Source: Bradyrhizobium niftali (lineage in GTDB: Bacteria; Pseudomonadota; Alphaproteobacteria; Rhizobiales; Xanthobacteraceae). Taken from it: DNA of 64,000 nucleotides. The stretch spans positions 214,671 to 278,670 of the forward strand of contig NZ_SPQT01000015.1 in NCBI RefSeq assembly GCF_004571025.1. The letters are read 5' to 3'. This document shows, one piece after another, positions 36,024-45,141 of the stretch (the stretch's first letter is position 1; each line of letters begins with the position of its first letter). The translations under genes and the position numbers were made by a program. The notes below the pieces were generated by a model. The model saw nothing but the letters and a program-made list of their open reading frames with translations. It did no database searches and was not told where the DNA came from.

Positions 36024-36652
36024 TACTTCCTCCAAATACTTGATTGAGAATACCCCAACTTAGCAAATCTCTAGGTTTTTGCCAACGCCGGCTGAGAAGT
36101 TCGCAGAATGTGTTGCAGCGGTCGGTTGAACTCGCCCCCAAAAGCGGACGTCACCGCAATAGCAGATAGGCTCCGCCTCGACCGCCCGCCGCGCGAGCGC
36201 AGCGAGATACGCGCGCCGCAACTCCCGCAGCGCGCTACCGCCACCAGAAGGGGCGGAGACGTCAACGAATTCAATCGCTGATACGCGCAGCTTCACTCGG
36301 ACCTCAAATCGAACGTCCCGGGCTGCGGTGATCCGGCGTTGCCGTAAAGGCCATCAGGCGCCGAGCTGCAAATATCGGTTAGCGCCTAATCGTTCCGTTG
36401 TGTCCAACCGGCTAGGGTTTGTAGCGAAGCGCTGCAACGAGTGCAGCCAATGCGGGAGGCGTCTGCCTTCTGCTGGGATGATAGAGACAGTAGCCTGGGA
36501 AGGTCGGGCACCACTTCTCCAAGATCCGCTTCAGACGCCCAGCTTTTGGCGGCATTCCAAAATTCGCATTGCGAGTTCAACGCGCTCGTTCTGGTGGGGC
36601 ACGACAGGCATTCCGACGGTCTCCCCTATAGGACCATCGAAAGCCAGAAAAA
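36024..36652. other. Gene-poor stretch
   Basis: No gene can be supported. A minus-strand frame around 36170-36280 is rich in Arg/Ala/Leu and could be a remnant. Confidence 0.3.
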
Positions 36653-36709
36653 TTTAAACTAGGCCACCACTACTTTCAAACTAGGCCACCGCGCTCAAAA
36701 CAGGCCAGC
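36653..36709. repeat. Tandem copies of an IS21-like terminal repeat
   Basis: Three related 16-mers occur at 36653 (TTTAAACTAGGCCACC), 36675 (TTCAAACTAGGCCACC) and 36694 (CTCAAAACAGGCCAGC). IS21-family elements carry such repeated transposase sites at their ends. No istA or istB gene lies nearby, so this would be a solitary end or relic. Confidence 0.45.
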
Positions 36710-36768
36710 ACCCGAAAAGCTATGGGAACGTACCGGCAACTGAGAACTCCGCCTGCGTCGGCTGATGG

Positions 36769-36866
36769 ATCAAAAGCAGCGGTGGACGCCAAGTTGGATC
36801 GGCGTCCGGTTTGCCCCTGACAGCCGACATGACACGCGCTCAATCGACCTTCGGTTAAGGGCCATG
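36769..36866 (+). repeat. Dispersed intergenic repeat family B, copy 2
   Basis: This is the inverted counterpart of 25869-25968, running from ATCAAAAGCAGCGGTGGACG to GGTTAAGGGCCATG, with only a few differences by eye. The flanking 36867-36990 has no gene. Confidence 0.8.
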
Positions 36867-36990
36867 AAGAGACACGCGCAGAGATGCACCGCATTTTGGT
36901 ACGGTCTAACGGACCGAAGGTGCAACACTCACGCACCGCGCGCACTCGGCTATTTCGAGTTGGCGCCGATATCGAACGTCCTGATAGGAT

Positions 36991-37782
36991 CTATCGGACC
37001 TCGCCGGAGGTGAAACGGTAGTTCAAACCAACACGCAATAGCTGGCCTCGCGTGCTTTGATCCAGCGTCGCGAACGCCCCTGGCAATCCCACGCTGTCAG
37101 ACGGCAGTGCCACTGACGTCCTGTTGCCAAGATCATAGTAGAGGTATTCGAATTTCGCCGACCATTGGTCCATGCCAACTTCAACGCCAGCACCTGCGGT
37201 CCAGCCAACCTGCATCCCAGATCGCGCCGACGAAAAGTTTTGCGTGAGATCATCGGTGTTGCGAATAAAAAGAGAATCTTCGATGTGACCGTATGCTAGG
37301 CCGCCTGTTCCGTAGAGCATCACATTATTTGAGACTACGCCGAATCGAGCACGGGTTGTCCCGAGGACGTTCAAGCGTTGCGTTAGGGTCGTCGCGATGA
37401 TCGGCGCAAACGACGATGCGATACCAGTCATGGTTTCACTGCTTTTTGCAGCTGTGACTGATAGATCGCTTTCGACACCTACCAACCAAATACCAGTTTG
37501 GAAGTTGTAACCGATTTGACCGCCGCCAATGAAGCCGAAGCCATTTTGCGGTTTGGGAAGTAAGAGAATGCCGGCATCGATGACGGATCCAATGACGCCG
37601 TTCGGATCGGTAAAGGTTGTCGTTGGTATCGTGCGAATGTCGTTATAGCCCCCGCTGAGACCCGCATAGAAGCCAGTCCAACTATAAATCATGCGGCTTG
37701 GGGGTATCTTTACAGGCAGGTCTGCTGCCCAAGAAGGCGTGAAAGTTGAAACTACTAGAAGAAGGCTAACTGCGCGAAACAT
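36991..37782 (-). CDS. Outer-membrane beta-barrel protein (Omp31/opacity-like porin)
   Basis: This is a ~263-residue outer-membrane protein with a signal peptide (FRAVSLLLVVSTFTPSWAADL) and the usual rhizobial start of the mature part (YSWTGFYAGLSGGYN). Alternating hydrophobic strands follow, among them FGFIGGGQIGYNFQTG, LYGTGGLAYGHIEDS and KFEYLYYDLGNR, and the chain ends LLRVGLNYRF before a short tail. This fits an 8-stranded OmpA/Omp31-like barrel. ATG 37782 gives a better signal peptide than the in-frame ATG four codons earlier. Confidence 0.83.
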   Translation of the reverse strand: MFRAVSLLLVVSTFTPSWAADLPVKIPPSRMIYSWTGFYAGLSGGYNDIRTIPTTTFTDPNGVIGSVIDAGILLLPKPQNGFGFIGGGQIGYNFQTGIWLVGVESDLSVTAAKSSETMTGIASSFAPIIATTLTQRLNVLGTTRARFGVVSNNVMLYGTGGLAYGHIEDSLFIRNTDDLTQNFSSARSGMQVGWTAGAGVEVGMDQWSAKFEYLYYDLGNRTSVALPSDSVGLPGAFATLDQSTRGQLLRVGLNYRFTSGEVR

Positions 37783-37998
37783 CAGTGGCTCCATCGGTAA
37801 ACGAAGCGACTTTCGCAGGCTGAATTTGTTTGGTTGACTCTAAACTACGGGTTGAACCTGCATGCGCTTCTATCGTCGGTGCCCCTGGGCAAGCTGGGCT
37901 TCTGTGGTTAATAAATAGTTAACCGTAAGCGCGAGTAACGAATATTGGTCCAGCAGTCGACGCTGTGGACCGTGGACAGGCGAATGTCCAATTCGGGT

Positions 37999-38056
37999 CA
38001 ATCGCGTCGGTTTGGCGATCAGCCGCGCACTTCCGGTCCTCCTCGATGAACCGACA
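37999..38056 (+). repeat. Dispersed short repeat family C, copy 1
   Basis: This reads CGCGTCGGTTTGGCG, then CGCACTTCCGGTCC, then ATGAACCGACATT. Copies with the same order of blocks lie at 38445-38504 and 57491-57550. Apart from the terminator below, 37783-38081 shows nothing else. Confidence 0.6.
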
Positions 38057-38084
38057 TTGTCAGCGTCGGTGGACAGCCGCCGCA

Positions 38085-38110
38085 CAAAAGAACAGCCGCC
38101 CGAAGGCGGC
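38085..38110 (-). terminator. Rho-independent terminator for the 38180-38356 gene
   Basis: Read on the minus strand: GCCGCC, loop TTCG, GGCGGC, then TGTTCTTTTG. The six-base perfect GC stem, UUCG tetraloop and U-rich tail are typical. It lies about 70 bases beyond the stop of the wHTH gene. Confidence 0.8.
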
Positions 38111-38179
38111 TAGTCGTTCTCTCCGATGAAAGGAACTTGGAAGCAACTCTCCCAGCCGCCGGTGACCAAGCGAACGTTG

Positions 38180-38356
38180 TCACGCAGCGAGCCAATGTCC
38201 CTTGTGAATATCGAACTTCACGACGCCGTCGTCACGCATCTTCAACAGGAGCGATTGGCAGTCGTCCTGATGCTTTATGTTCACGCGCTTCATGATTTCG
38301 AAAGCCTTTAAAGGCTTCTCGCGAAGGGCAATTAGAATCTTTTCTCGATCAGTCAT
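38180..38356 (-). CDS. Small winged-helix-like protein (58 aa)
   Basis: The protein reads MTDREKILIALREKPLKAF, then EIMKRVNIKHQDDCQSLLLK and DGVVKFDIHKGHW, with the helix pattern and basic beta wing of a compact winged-helix DNA-binding domain. AAGGAA precedes ATG 38356, which decides this start over the long upstream extension. A good terminator follows. It is likely a small regulator; its target is unknown. Confidence 0.65.
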   Translation of the reverse strand: MTDREKILIALREKPLKAFEIMKRVNIKHQDDCQSLLLKMRDDGVVKFDIHKGHWLAA

Positions 38357-38444
38357 TGGGGTTCCTTGCGTCGGCATCGGCGACGGTACGCGTTGTACAG
38401 ATCGTCTGCAACGGGTGCGTTCGCTTGACGAGGTCCGTTCCGGA

Positions 38445-38504
38445 TCGATCGCGTCACTTTGGCCGCGTACCGCTCTCTTCCGGTTCACCCCTGTGAACGG
38501 ACAT
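38445..38504 (+). repeat. Dispersed short repeat family C, copy 2
   Basis: ATCGCGTCACTTTGGCCGCG, then CTCTTCCGGTTCACCCCTGT, then GAACGGACATCG. It is more diverged than copies 1 and 3. The remaining 38357-38712 shows no gene. Confidence 0.5.
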
Positions 38505-38712
38505 CGTCAAACCGCCCCGGCATGTCTCAAACGGGCCATCAGCGGATATTCCGGCTGTTTCATAACGTTGCGGGATCGGATGCCCGCGACACGTCGGATA
38601 CTTCGCCGACGAACTGAGCGACGTTTGAATGGCCAAATGGCGGGATTTCTGATTCACGCCTGTGAAGAATACCGCCGATGCCGCACGAAGATTGCTAGAC
38701 CCGTAGGCCGCG

Positions 38713-39669
38713 CTAGGGTTTTAGTGACGCCAGATAGGCGCTGATCGAAATCAGATCATCCTCAGTCAAGTTAGTGACGGCATTGGACATCAGCGGGCTC
38801 CATGCTCCGGTCCGCACTCCGTGCTGAAACTCGTACAGCTGGCGAGTGATATAACTCGGCGAACGGCCCGCTAGGGGCGGGATCGGACCGAGCCCGTGCA
38901 GCGTTGGCCCGTGGCAAACACCGCAAGACACCGCCTTGCCGCCGCCGCTCGCGACCAGCGCTTCTCCTTTTTTGACCGCGCCGGGCGGTACATAGGCAAT
39001 GAACCGGGCGCGACTATCACGATTCTCGAACTGCGCGAGATCTTCGGGCACCTCGATAATACGGCTTCCGATCGGTTCCTTCTCCCCATTACCAAGATCG
39101 GCGAGGAACCATCCGGCGACGAAAGTCTTCGGCACGACATCCGTTTCCACGACGCGGATGCGCTCGCGCGGTTTTAGTGACGAAAAATACGCCGCCGCTA
39201 CCGCGATTTCGGAATCACTTACGCTTTTCGCAAGCGAGATCATCAGCGTTTGCGGAGCGCGATTTTGCACCGCCGTCGTTCTCATTCCGTTTTTGTAGTC
39301 TGCCATCTGTTGAATAATGTAGCTCGCTGGCAGTCCGGCGAGGTCAGCATTTTCCGGACCGCCTTGACCATTCGCCCTATGACAAAAACCGCAAGCGAAC
39401 ACGTCGGGCTTCCTCCCGTGCGCAACGATATCGGGAAGCGCAGGATGGTCTTCGGGATGCCAGACCGGTGCCAGAAATAGATCTCGGGTTTGCGGAACCG
39501 TATAGGACGCGCCGCTGTCCGGAACCGATCGTGGCTTGCCATCGTCGAGCGCCGGTTTGAAGCCGGGCGGATTGACCGGATAGGCCCACGCGGGCGGACC
39601 TTCGCTGCGTGCCGGTTGAACGGCAAGCGCGACAATGGGCAACAGTAGGATAGCTGCGAGCATGCGCAT
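38713..39669 (-). CDS. Periplasmic di-haem cytochrome c
   Basis: This is a ~318-residue exported cytochrome with two c-type haem sites, CGFCHRANG and CGVCHGPTLHG. Each is followed by the SYIIQQMADYKNGMRTTAV and SYITRQLYEFQHGVRTGAW segments typical of tandem class I domains. The signal peptide begins MRMLAAILLLPIVALA after ATG 39669. Distal Met ligands may be in PLMSNAV and similar loops. It probably passes electrons to an oxidase or dehydrogenase not present here. It lies just downstream of the truncated serine hydrolase. Confidence 0.85.
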   Translation of the reverse strand: MRMLAAILLLPIVALAVQPARSEGPPAWAYPVNPPGFKPALDDGKPRSVPDSGASYTVPQTRDLFLAPVWHPEDHPALPDIVAHGRKPDVFACGFCHRANGQGGPENADLAGLPASYIIQQMADYKNGMRTTAVQNRAPQTLMISLAKSVSDSEIAVAAAYFSSLKPRERIRVVETDVVPKTFVAGWFLADLGNGEKEPIGSRIIEVPEDLAQFENRDSRARFIAYVPPGAVKKGEALVASGGGKAVSCGVCHGPTLHGLGPIPPLAGRSPSYITRQLYEFQHGVRTGAWSPLMSNAVTNLTEDDLISISAYLASLKP

Positions 39670-39722
39670 CTTATCCCCCACCGTTCTGACGCCTGGTTCA
39701 AAAACGTATTACATCGTGTCGC

Positions 39723-40079
39723 CTACGACAACTTCGAATCCTGAGTAACCAGTTCGGGTAGCTTCTGATCCAGCCGCAAGAGGCCCTTGTCGATGGCAAT
39801 GCCGACGAGAATGGACAACACGCTCTTCGTCGCCGAATGCACCGGCCATTGCACGTCGGGCGAATTGTTGGCGTGGTATTCATGAAGGATGCAGTTGCCG
39901 CGCGCCAGCACCAGCGCCCTGGCCGACGGGCATTGCCCGGCGATTGTCGCCGAGAGCTTGGCAAGTGTTTCCGCCGTCGATGCAGTGGCCTGCTGTGCCC
40001 TGGTCTGGCGGGCCGGAAACCCTGCGGCAATGAATAGCGAGATGCCGATTGCCGCCATAAAAGGTCGCGCGCTGCCCAT
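39723..40079 (-). pseudogene. Truncated beta-lactamase/serine-hydrolase gene (N-terminal third)
   Basis: From ATG 40079 a signal peptide (PFMAAIGISLFIAAGFPA) and the first part of a class C beta-lactamase-like domain are readable, including HSATKSVLSILVGIAIDKGL, with S-x-x-K as the nucleophile motif, and LRLDQKLPELVTQD. The frame ends at 39723 after 118 residues. The Tyr and Lys/His motifs that complete the site are absent. The missing part should have been where the cytochrome c region now begins. Confidence 0.7.
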
Positions 40080-40197
40080 CGCCCTTCCCCCGCCGTTCGG
40101 TTCGTACCGCCTCTTGATTGCCGAGGATGGGATGGTCCGGCCGTGCTCCAGCCCTGCCAGCGAGCCAAACTGGTAAGGGCACCGAAGACAAGGGAGT

Positions 40198-41274
40198 ATG
40201 CCATGTCCCAGACAACTCAACGGCAAGATCGCCGCGATCGGCATCGATATCGGCAAGAATTCGTTCCACATTGTCGGCCAAGATCGGCGTGGAGCCCTAG
40301 TACTGCGCCAGAAGTGGTCGCGCGGCCAGGTGGAAGCGCGGCTTGCCAACCTGCCGCCGTGCCTCATCGGCATGGAGGCCTGCACCGGGGCGCATCATCT
40401 CAGTCGCAAACTTCAGGCGCTTGGTCACGACGCCCGGCTGATGCCGGCGAAATACGTGCGGCCGTATAGCAAAGGTGACAAGAATGACTATCGCGATGCT
40501 GAAGCGATCGCCGAGGCCGTGCAGCGCCCAACCATGAAGTTCGTGGCGACCAAGACCTCCGACCAGCTCGACCTGCAGGCGCTGCACCGCGTGCGTGAAC
40601 GGTTGGTCAGTCAACGGACCGGCATCATTAATCAGATCCGGGCCTTTCTGCTGGAGCGCGGCATTGCCGTACGGCAGGGACTGCGTTTCCTGCGCATTGA
40701 GCTTCCGGGCATCCTGGCGTCGCGCACCGATGTCATCTCCCATCGCATGGTGCGCATCCTCGAAGACCTGTCAGTAGACTGGCGTTGCCTCGATACGCGA
40801 ATCGAGGGCCTCACCAGCGAGATTGAAATGCTTGCCCATCAAGATCAGCACTGCGAGCGCCTAATGACGGTGCCCGGCATTGGCCCGATCATCTCGAGTG
40901 CGATGGTGGCCGCGATCGGCACCGGCGATGTGTTCTCCAAGGGCCGCGACTTCGGCGCCTGGCTCGGGCTGGTCCCGAAACAGATCTCGACGGGAGACCG
41001 CACGATCCTCGGCAGCATATCAAAGCGCGGCAATCGCTATCTGCGCGTCCTCTTCGTTCAGGCAGCCTGGGTCGTGCTGGTCAAGCTCGGGCCGGAGCAT
41101 TGGGAACGCTATGGGCTCAAGTCTTGGATCGAGGCGGCGAAGAGGCGACTCCACCACAACGTGCTCGCCATTGCGCTGGCCAACAAACTCGCCCGCATCG
41201 CCTGGGCGGTTCTCAACAAGGGACGCGCCTTCGCGTGCATCAAGACCGACGCGATGGCGTCCCGTCCAGCGTGA
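40198..41274 (+). CDS. IS110-family transposase
   Basis: This is a DEDD-type transposase of 358 residues. The N-terminal RuvC-like site has D in AIGIDIGKNSFH, E in GMEACTGAHHL and DD in KNDYRDAEAIAEA. The C-terminal IS116 domain has VPGIGPIISSAMVAAIGTG and SKRGNRYLRVLFVQAAWVV with the conserved Ser/Arg/Gly. It is likely complete and active-looking. Start may be ATG 40198; an alternative ATG at 40208 is out of frame. Element ends are not evident, as IS110 elements lack clear terminal repeats. Confidence 0.92.
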   Translation: MPCPRQLNGKIAAIGIDIGKNSFHIVGQDRRGALVLRQKWSRGQVEARLANLPPCLIGMEACTGAHHLSRKLQALGHDARLMPAKYVRPYSKGDKNDYRDAEAIAEAVQRPTMKFVATKTSDQLDLQALHRVRERLVSQRTGIINQIRAFLLERGIAVRQGLRFLRIELPGILASRTDVISHRMVRILEDLSVDWRCLDTRIEGLTSEIEMLAHQDQHCERLMTVPGIGPIISSAMVAAIGTGDVFSKGRDFGAWLGLVPKQISTGDRTILGSISKRGNRYLRVLFVQAAWVVLVKLGPEHWERYGLKSWIEAAKRRLHHNVLAIALANKLARIAWAVLNKGRAFACIKTDAMASRPA

Positions 41275-41705
41275 TCCTCGACGTCGTGCTCGGGCCCGTC
41301 AAGGCGTGGCCTGGCAGCAGGACAAGAGAGGCAAGACAAGCGCGACGGCCAACCTTGACGACCCCTGTGCGCGACGCGAAGCCACGCGCAGGCCGGGACG
41401 AAGGAACGGTCCTCGGCGCAAACAAAGGAACAGCATAACAGGAGGAGCTATTGATGATTTAGCCAACAGCTTTTACCCGCCAAGGTCTGCGAGAGGATGA
41501 GTAGAGATGGAGGATCGGTCTTCCCGGCGCTTGCGAACACTGGTGACCCAACTAGCCCGTTCGAGGCCTATCCGAGAATCAGGTCGCATGCGCGCTGATA
41601 TCCATGGTGGCCCGGAGCACACGCTCTAATCAGAGGCCGGATACAGTATTGCAAGACCGCGTCAACCAGGTCGACGAAACCTCTTGCACCGCGCGGCCGG
41701 ACCAT
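41275..41705. other. IS110 flank, no gene
   Basis: This stretch probably includes the 3' non-coding part of the IS110 element, which commonly extends 100-200 bases past the gene. Nothing coding is recognised. Confidence 0.4.
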
Positions 41706-41805
41706 ACAGTTGGGTCAAAAGCGGCGGTCGAGGCAAGCGCGGCTCGGCGACCGGTTTACCACGAACAGCCGACATCACGATGGCTTAAGCGCTCTTCGGC
41801 CTAGG
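41706..41805 (+). repeat. Dispersed intergenic repeat family B, copy 3 (diverged)
   Basis: It begins GTTGGGTCAAAAGCGGCGGT and contains GACCGGTTTACCACG and AGCCGACATCACGATGGC. It parallels the blocks of copies 1 and 2 with many differences. It directly abuts the IS1182-type element, whose insertion may have used it as a target. Confidence 0.55.
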
Positions 41806-43318
41806 GGCCGATTCCGTTGAAAAAGGCCGGAAGTAGTTCGTTGTAACGGTGCGAGCGCCGATGCGGCCGAAGGGCTCACCAGCTCTTATGCGAGCCTTGG
41901 GGTTGGCATTGGGATCAGCTTGGCCATTTTGCGGATGTTCTGGGCGGTGGCTGCGAGGGTGAACTCGTCGCGCGCGCCGTTCGGACCTCTTAGTCGCAGG
42001 CGATCGAGCTTGAGAATGCGCTTGAGGTGCGCGAACAGCATCTCGATCTTCTTGCGGAGCCGGCGAGAAGTGCGGCCCTCCCATGATCTTGCGATCTGGC
42101 GCGCCATGTCGCGAGCGCCCTCGTAGATCGAGTGTGGCATCCTCCGTGAGGCCTGCGTGGGACAGCACCGGAGCTTCAATGCGCAGCGATCACAATCGCG
42201 CTTGCTGGCGAGGTAAAGCATGGTGGCACCATCATTCACCAGCGTTCCGGTCGTGGTCAGAACTTTGCCATCGGGGCAACGATAGACGTCTCCGGTATGG
42301 TCATAGGTAAAGTCGTCGCGCGAGAAGATCCCGTCTGTGCGCGCCGACTTGTCGAACACTGTAACGTGTGGCTCGATGCCGTGCTCATAGAGCAACCAGG
42401 CGAGCATCTCGGCCGAGCCATAACCGCTGTCGCCGAGGAGCCGGCTTGGATAGAGATCGAACCGTTCGAGCGAGCGCTCAATCATGCGCTTGGCAGCCAG
42501 CACCTCCGCCTGCCGGATCGCCGTCGTCGCCTCAACATCGATGATGATAGCGTTCTCGACGTCGATCAGGTAGTTCGTGGAGTAGGCGAAGAAGGCTTGG
42601 CCACCGTGAGCCCCGGTCCAGCGCGCCGCCGGGTCGGAGGGCGACACGAACTTCGGGGGGACTTCGGTCGCTGCCCCGAAGGCTGCATCGTCGAGGACAG
42701 CTAGATACTCATCGATGGCTCGTCCGGCAGCCGCCGGCGAAAGTCCCTTGTCGCCTTCGATGCCCTTCTGCCGATTGGCATCGGCCTTGATCAGGCTCGC
42801 ATCGACTGCAAACCCTTCACCGCCGACCAGCCGCTCCTCGATGCAGCGGCGCAACACGCACTCGAACACGCGTCGGAAGAGATCGCTTTGCCGGAAGCGG
42901 CCGTGCCTGTTCTTGGAGAACGTCGAGTGATCCGGCACCGCCCCGTCGAGACTGAGCCGGCAGAACCACCGGTCGGCCAAATTAAGGTGAACTTCATCGC
43001 ACAGGCGCCGCTCTGATCGGATGCCGAAGCAGTAACCGATCAGCAGCATCCGGATCATGAGCTCCGGATCGATCGAAGGCCGACCGATGTTGCTGTAGAA
43101 AGGTGCCAGGTCCCGCTTGATCTCTTCGAGGTCAACAAACCTGTCGATCGACCTGAGCAGGTGATCGGCGGGAATATGCTTCTCAAGTGAGAACTCGTAG
43201 AACAAAGCGGCCTGCTCGACTTGCCGATGCCCCATCATGATCTTCAGTCCTGCCAACTAGACAGACTGAATCACTGATCTATCTGCGTCGCAACAGCCGC
43301 CTTTTTCAACAGAATCGG
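41806..43318 (-). mobile_element. IS1182-family-like insertion sequence (1,513 bp)
   Basis: It is bounded by GGCCGATTCCGTTGAAAAAG at the left and, inward from the right, GGCCGATTCTGTTGAAAAAG, about 20 of 21 identical. One transposase gene fills the interior. No target duplication is obvious. The terminal repeats are clearly related to those of the MITE-like copies in this window, which carry GGCCGAT then TGTTGCAAAAG or TGTTGAAAAAG. Confidence 0.88.
41886..43256 (-). CDS. IS1182-family DDE transposase
   Basis: This is a transposase of 456 residues. The N-terminal IS1182 signature is YSNIGRPSIDPELMIRML, then GYCFGIRSERRLCDEV. The catalytic Asp is near AVDASLIKADAN, the second in GDSGYGSAEML, and the C-terminal Glu in KKIEMLFAHLKRILKLDRLR. 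A Cys cluster (CDRCALKLRCCP) is typical. The start may be at 43256 or at one of two ATGs about 20 bases later. It appears intact. Confidence 0.92.
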   Translation of the reverse strand: MAGLKIMMGHRQVEQAALFYEFSLEKHIPADHLLRSIDRFVDLEEIKRDLAPFYSNIGRPSIDPELMIRMLLIGYCFGIRSERRLCDEVHLNLADRWFCRLSLDGAVPDHSTFSKNRHGRFRQSDLFRRVFECVLRRCIEERLVGGEGFAVDASLIKADANRQKGIEGDKGLSPAAAGRAIDEYLAVLDDAAFGAATEVPPKFVSPSDPAARWTGAHGGQAFFAYSTNYLIDVENAIIIDVEATTAIRQAEVLAAKRMIERSLERFDLYPSRLLGDSGYGSAEMLAWLLYEHGIEPHVTVFDKSARTDGIFSRDDFTYDHTGDVYRCPDGKVLTTTGTLVNDGATMLYLASKRDCDRCALKLRCCPTQASRRMPHSIYEGARDMARQIARSWEGRTSRRLRKKIEMLFAHLKRILKLDRLRLRGPNGARDEFTLAATAQNIRKMAKLIPMPTPRLA

Positions 43319-43407
43319 CCACTTTCAGACATGGCTCGCTTGCTTCCTCTCCGAGATGGCAACGGCCCGGTTTGGTGAGGAGCATGCTTTCCCAAGAGGT
43401 TTGGCTC

Positions 43408-44055
43408 TCACCAAATCCCCGGAATGAGCCGCCAACGGACCGCGCGGCGTAATCCGAATAGCCCGCAAGCTCCACCTGAAGAATTCGATCCTCTGTGATA
43501 GCGCGATAGAGCAGAAACGGCAGGCTGAAGATCACAACGAGCGCGGCAGCGAGCCAAGATCCGAGTGCGGGTCCGCTTGCTGCTATAATCAGAGTCCCGG
43601 CGGTGTATCCGGGATGGCGGACGAAGGCGTAGGGCGACGTGCTGGCCGCGGTCGGTCTGGATGCGAATGACTGACGAGAAAAGCCGGTTCACGCGCATAG
43701 CCCATAGTGCCAGGGCGTAACCGGACCCGACCGTTAACAGGCAAATGCCTTGCAGCCTGCCGGGCACGTCGTCGCTCCAATGGAAACGGCCACGGTCGAG
43801 TCCGGCAACGATCCAATGCATGAACAGAACGAGCGAGAAGCCCCTCAACCCGAGCGGCGGCTTCTTGCCGCCCGGCCGCATGCGTTCGCGCAGGAGGTCC
43901 GGATCGAGCGCCGCGAACGAAACGATCATGACGACGGCGAAGATTGCGAAATACGCCCAAAAGCCCGGGATGGCGACCGTGCCGGCTGCTGCGAACAATG
44001 CGGCGGCCGCCGCGACCACGAACAAGCCTGCCTTGAGGTAAGCCGAGACTGGCAT
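43408..44055 (-). pseudogene. Frameshifted isoprenylcysteine methyltransferase-like (ICMT/PEMT) gene
   Basis: The first part encodes membrane helices and RERMRPGGKKPPLGLRG, then GYALALWAMRVNRLFSSVIR. At about 43645 a small deletion shifts the frame; the conserved segment SPYAFVRHPGYTAGTLIIAA and FSLPFLLYRAITEDRILQVE follows in another frame. A second shift near 43450 returns to VRWRLIPGIW at the end. Both are needed to restore an integral-membrane methyltransferase of this family. It is therefore non-functional. Confidence 0.78.
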
Positions 44056-44063
44056 CCGCTACT

Positions 44064-44213
44064 TCACCATTTCAGAGGAAGCGAAGTGGTGCCACACATG
44101 ACCCTAGATCCACCGGTGTTGGTGCCGCTGAACAAAGTGTCTTGGTAGGCCATCATTCCCTCGGGACCGAGCGCCGCGCCGCCGACAAGCCTGATGAATT
44201 CGCGTCGTTTCAT
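44064..44213 (-). pseudogene. Truncated TAT-exported substrate-binding protein start
   Basis: ATG 44213 opens MKRREFIRLVGGAALGP, the standard twin-arginine-like leader of rhizobial ABC_sub_bind proteins. After 17 residues the match is lost and the frame ends at 49 residues, so only the leader remains. The flanking 44214-44385 shows no gene. Confidence 0.6.
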
Positions 44214-44385
44214 CGGATCACCTCGCCGCAGGCGAGGAGGTCCTGAATCGAGGTGGGCGCGGTCGGCGCCTCCGACCGACAGGATAGCACATCTGTGTAA
44301 GGCGGGAGACTGCTGCGCTGCGGTTAGGACCGCTTGGGCCCAAAGGCGGAAATGGGCTCTCGGCGCGGCCGAATGAGTTTTACCT

Positions 44386-45141
44386 TCAAGGCGCCGGCGT
44401 TCCAAATATCCTCCTGATGACTTCGTCGCCATGACACTCGAAACACCGGCCATGGCTGAGCATAATGCGCTCCGGTCGCCACGAGTGGATTTTTGCGAAT
44501 GCTGCTCTAGCCTTTCGCGGCTGCAGTAGTAGCGGCAGCCGCATGCCAAAGAATATTTGCCCGCGGGGATGGTACATCCCGCTGAGCTTTGTCGCCGTTC
44601 GCCAAGGTTCGGGCATCTTATCCAGCTCGATGTTGATAATCGTGTCCGTGAGGACCAGCGTCTTCGATTTCTTGTGAAAGAAAATGAACTCTTTGAAGTA
44701 CCCACCGGGAAATAGCGTCTGGTCGATGTCTTGCCGCCATTCTTCCGGCGGATTGACGTCGAGGTCTCGCGCAAACGTGACCTCGATGTGTCGAGCGCGC
44801 GCTCTTTGGCGTACACGCGGTGAAGCCCATGAGATCGCGTCGGGAAAGGCTTTCGACCACTCCCCGATATGAGCGTAGTGAAACTGGTTGGGTGACACGA
44901 GATGTCGGATTGTCCCCATCCGCTGCAGCTCGCTTGCCAGCGCCTCATCAAACTTGATCGGCGACTGCAGGAATAGATCACCATTCGAAAGGCGCACGAC
45001 CGTCATCCGCGTGGTGAAAGGCAGCGGCAACGTGACGCCAGCCACGGTCAAATACTCGAATGGGCCATCGACTATTCCGATGTCCGGCCCCATCGGCTTA
45101 AATACGTTGATTGGTTCGTAGAGAGAGGCACCCACAGCCAT
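44386..45141 (-). CDS. DUF4336-family protein
   Basis: This is a ~251-residue protein of the DUF4336 family, whose fold resembles metallo-beta-lactamases. It has LHYEP-like starts (here SLYEPINVFKPMG), MTVVRLSNGDLFLQSPIKFD, HLVSPNQFHYAHIGEWSKAF, then FPGGYFKEFIFFHKKSKTLVL with TDTIINIE, and ends RIMLSHGRCFECHGDEVIRR. The His residues could bind metal. Function unknown. No signal peptide. No partner genes: the next upstream gene has decayed. Confidence 0.75.
   Translation of the reverse strand: MAVGASLYEPINVFKPMGPDIGIVDGPFEYLTVAGVTLPLPFTTRMTVVRLSNGDLFLQSPIKFDEALASELQRMGTIRHLVSPNQFHYAHIGEWSKAFPDAISWASPRVRQRARARHIEVTFARDLDVNPPEEWRQDIDQTLFPGGYFKEFIFFHKKSKTLVLTDTIINIELDKMPEPWRTATKLSGMYHPRGQIFFGMRLPLLLQPRKARAAFAKIHSWRPERIMLSHGRCFECHGDEVIRRIFGTPAP

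Noticed and set aside
36060..36296. Small Arg/Ala-rich minus-strand ORF
   Set aside because: No start signal, no recognised family; the composition alone does not support a gene.
36676..37013. Apparent proteins encoded across family B repeats
   Set aside because: The similarity between copies is at DNA level in both orientations, so the frames are by-products of the repeat.
38357..38488. Longer form of the small winged-helix protein
   Set aside because: The extension crosses a dispersed repeat and AAGGAA precedes the inner ATG 38356.
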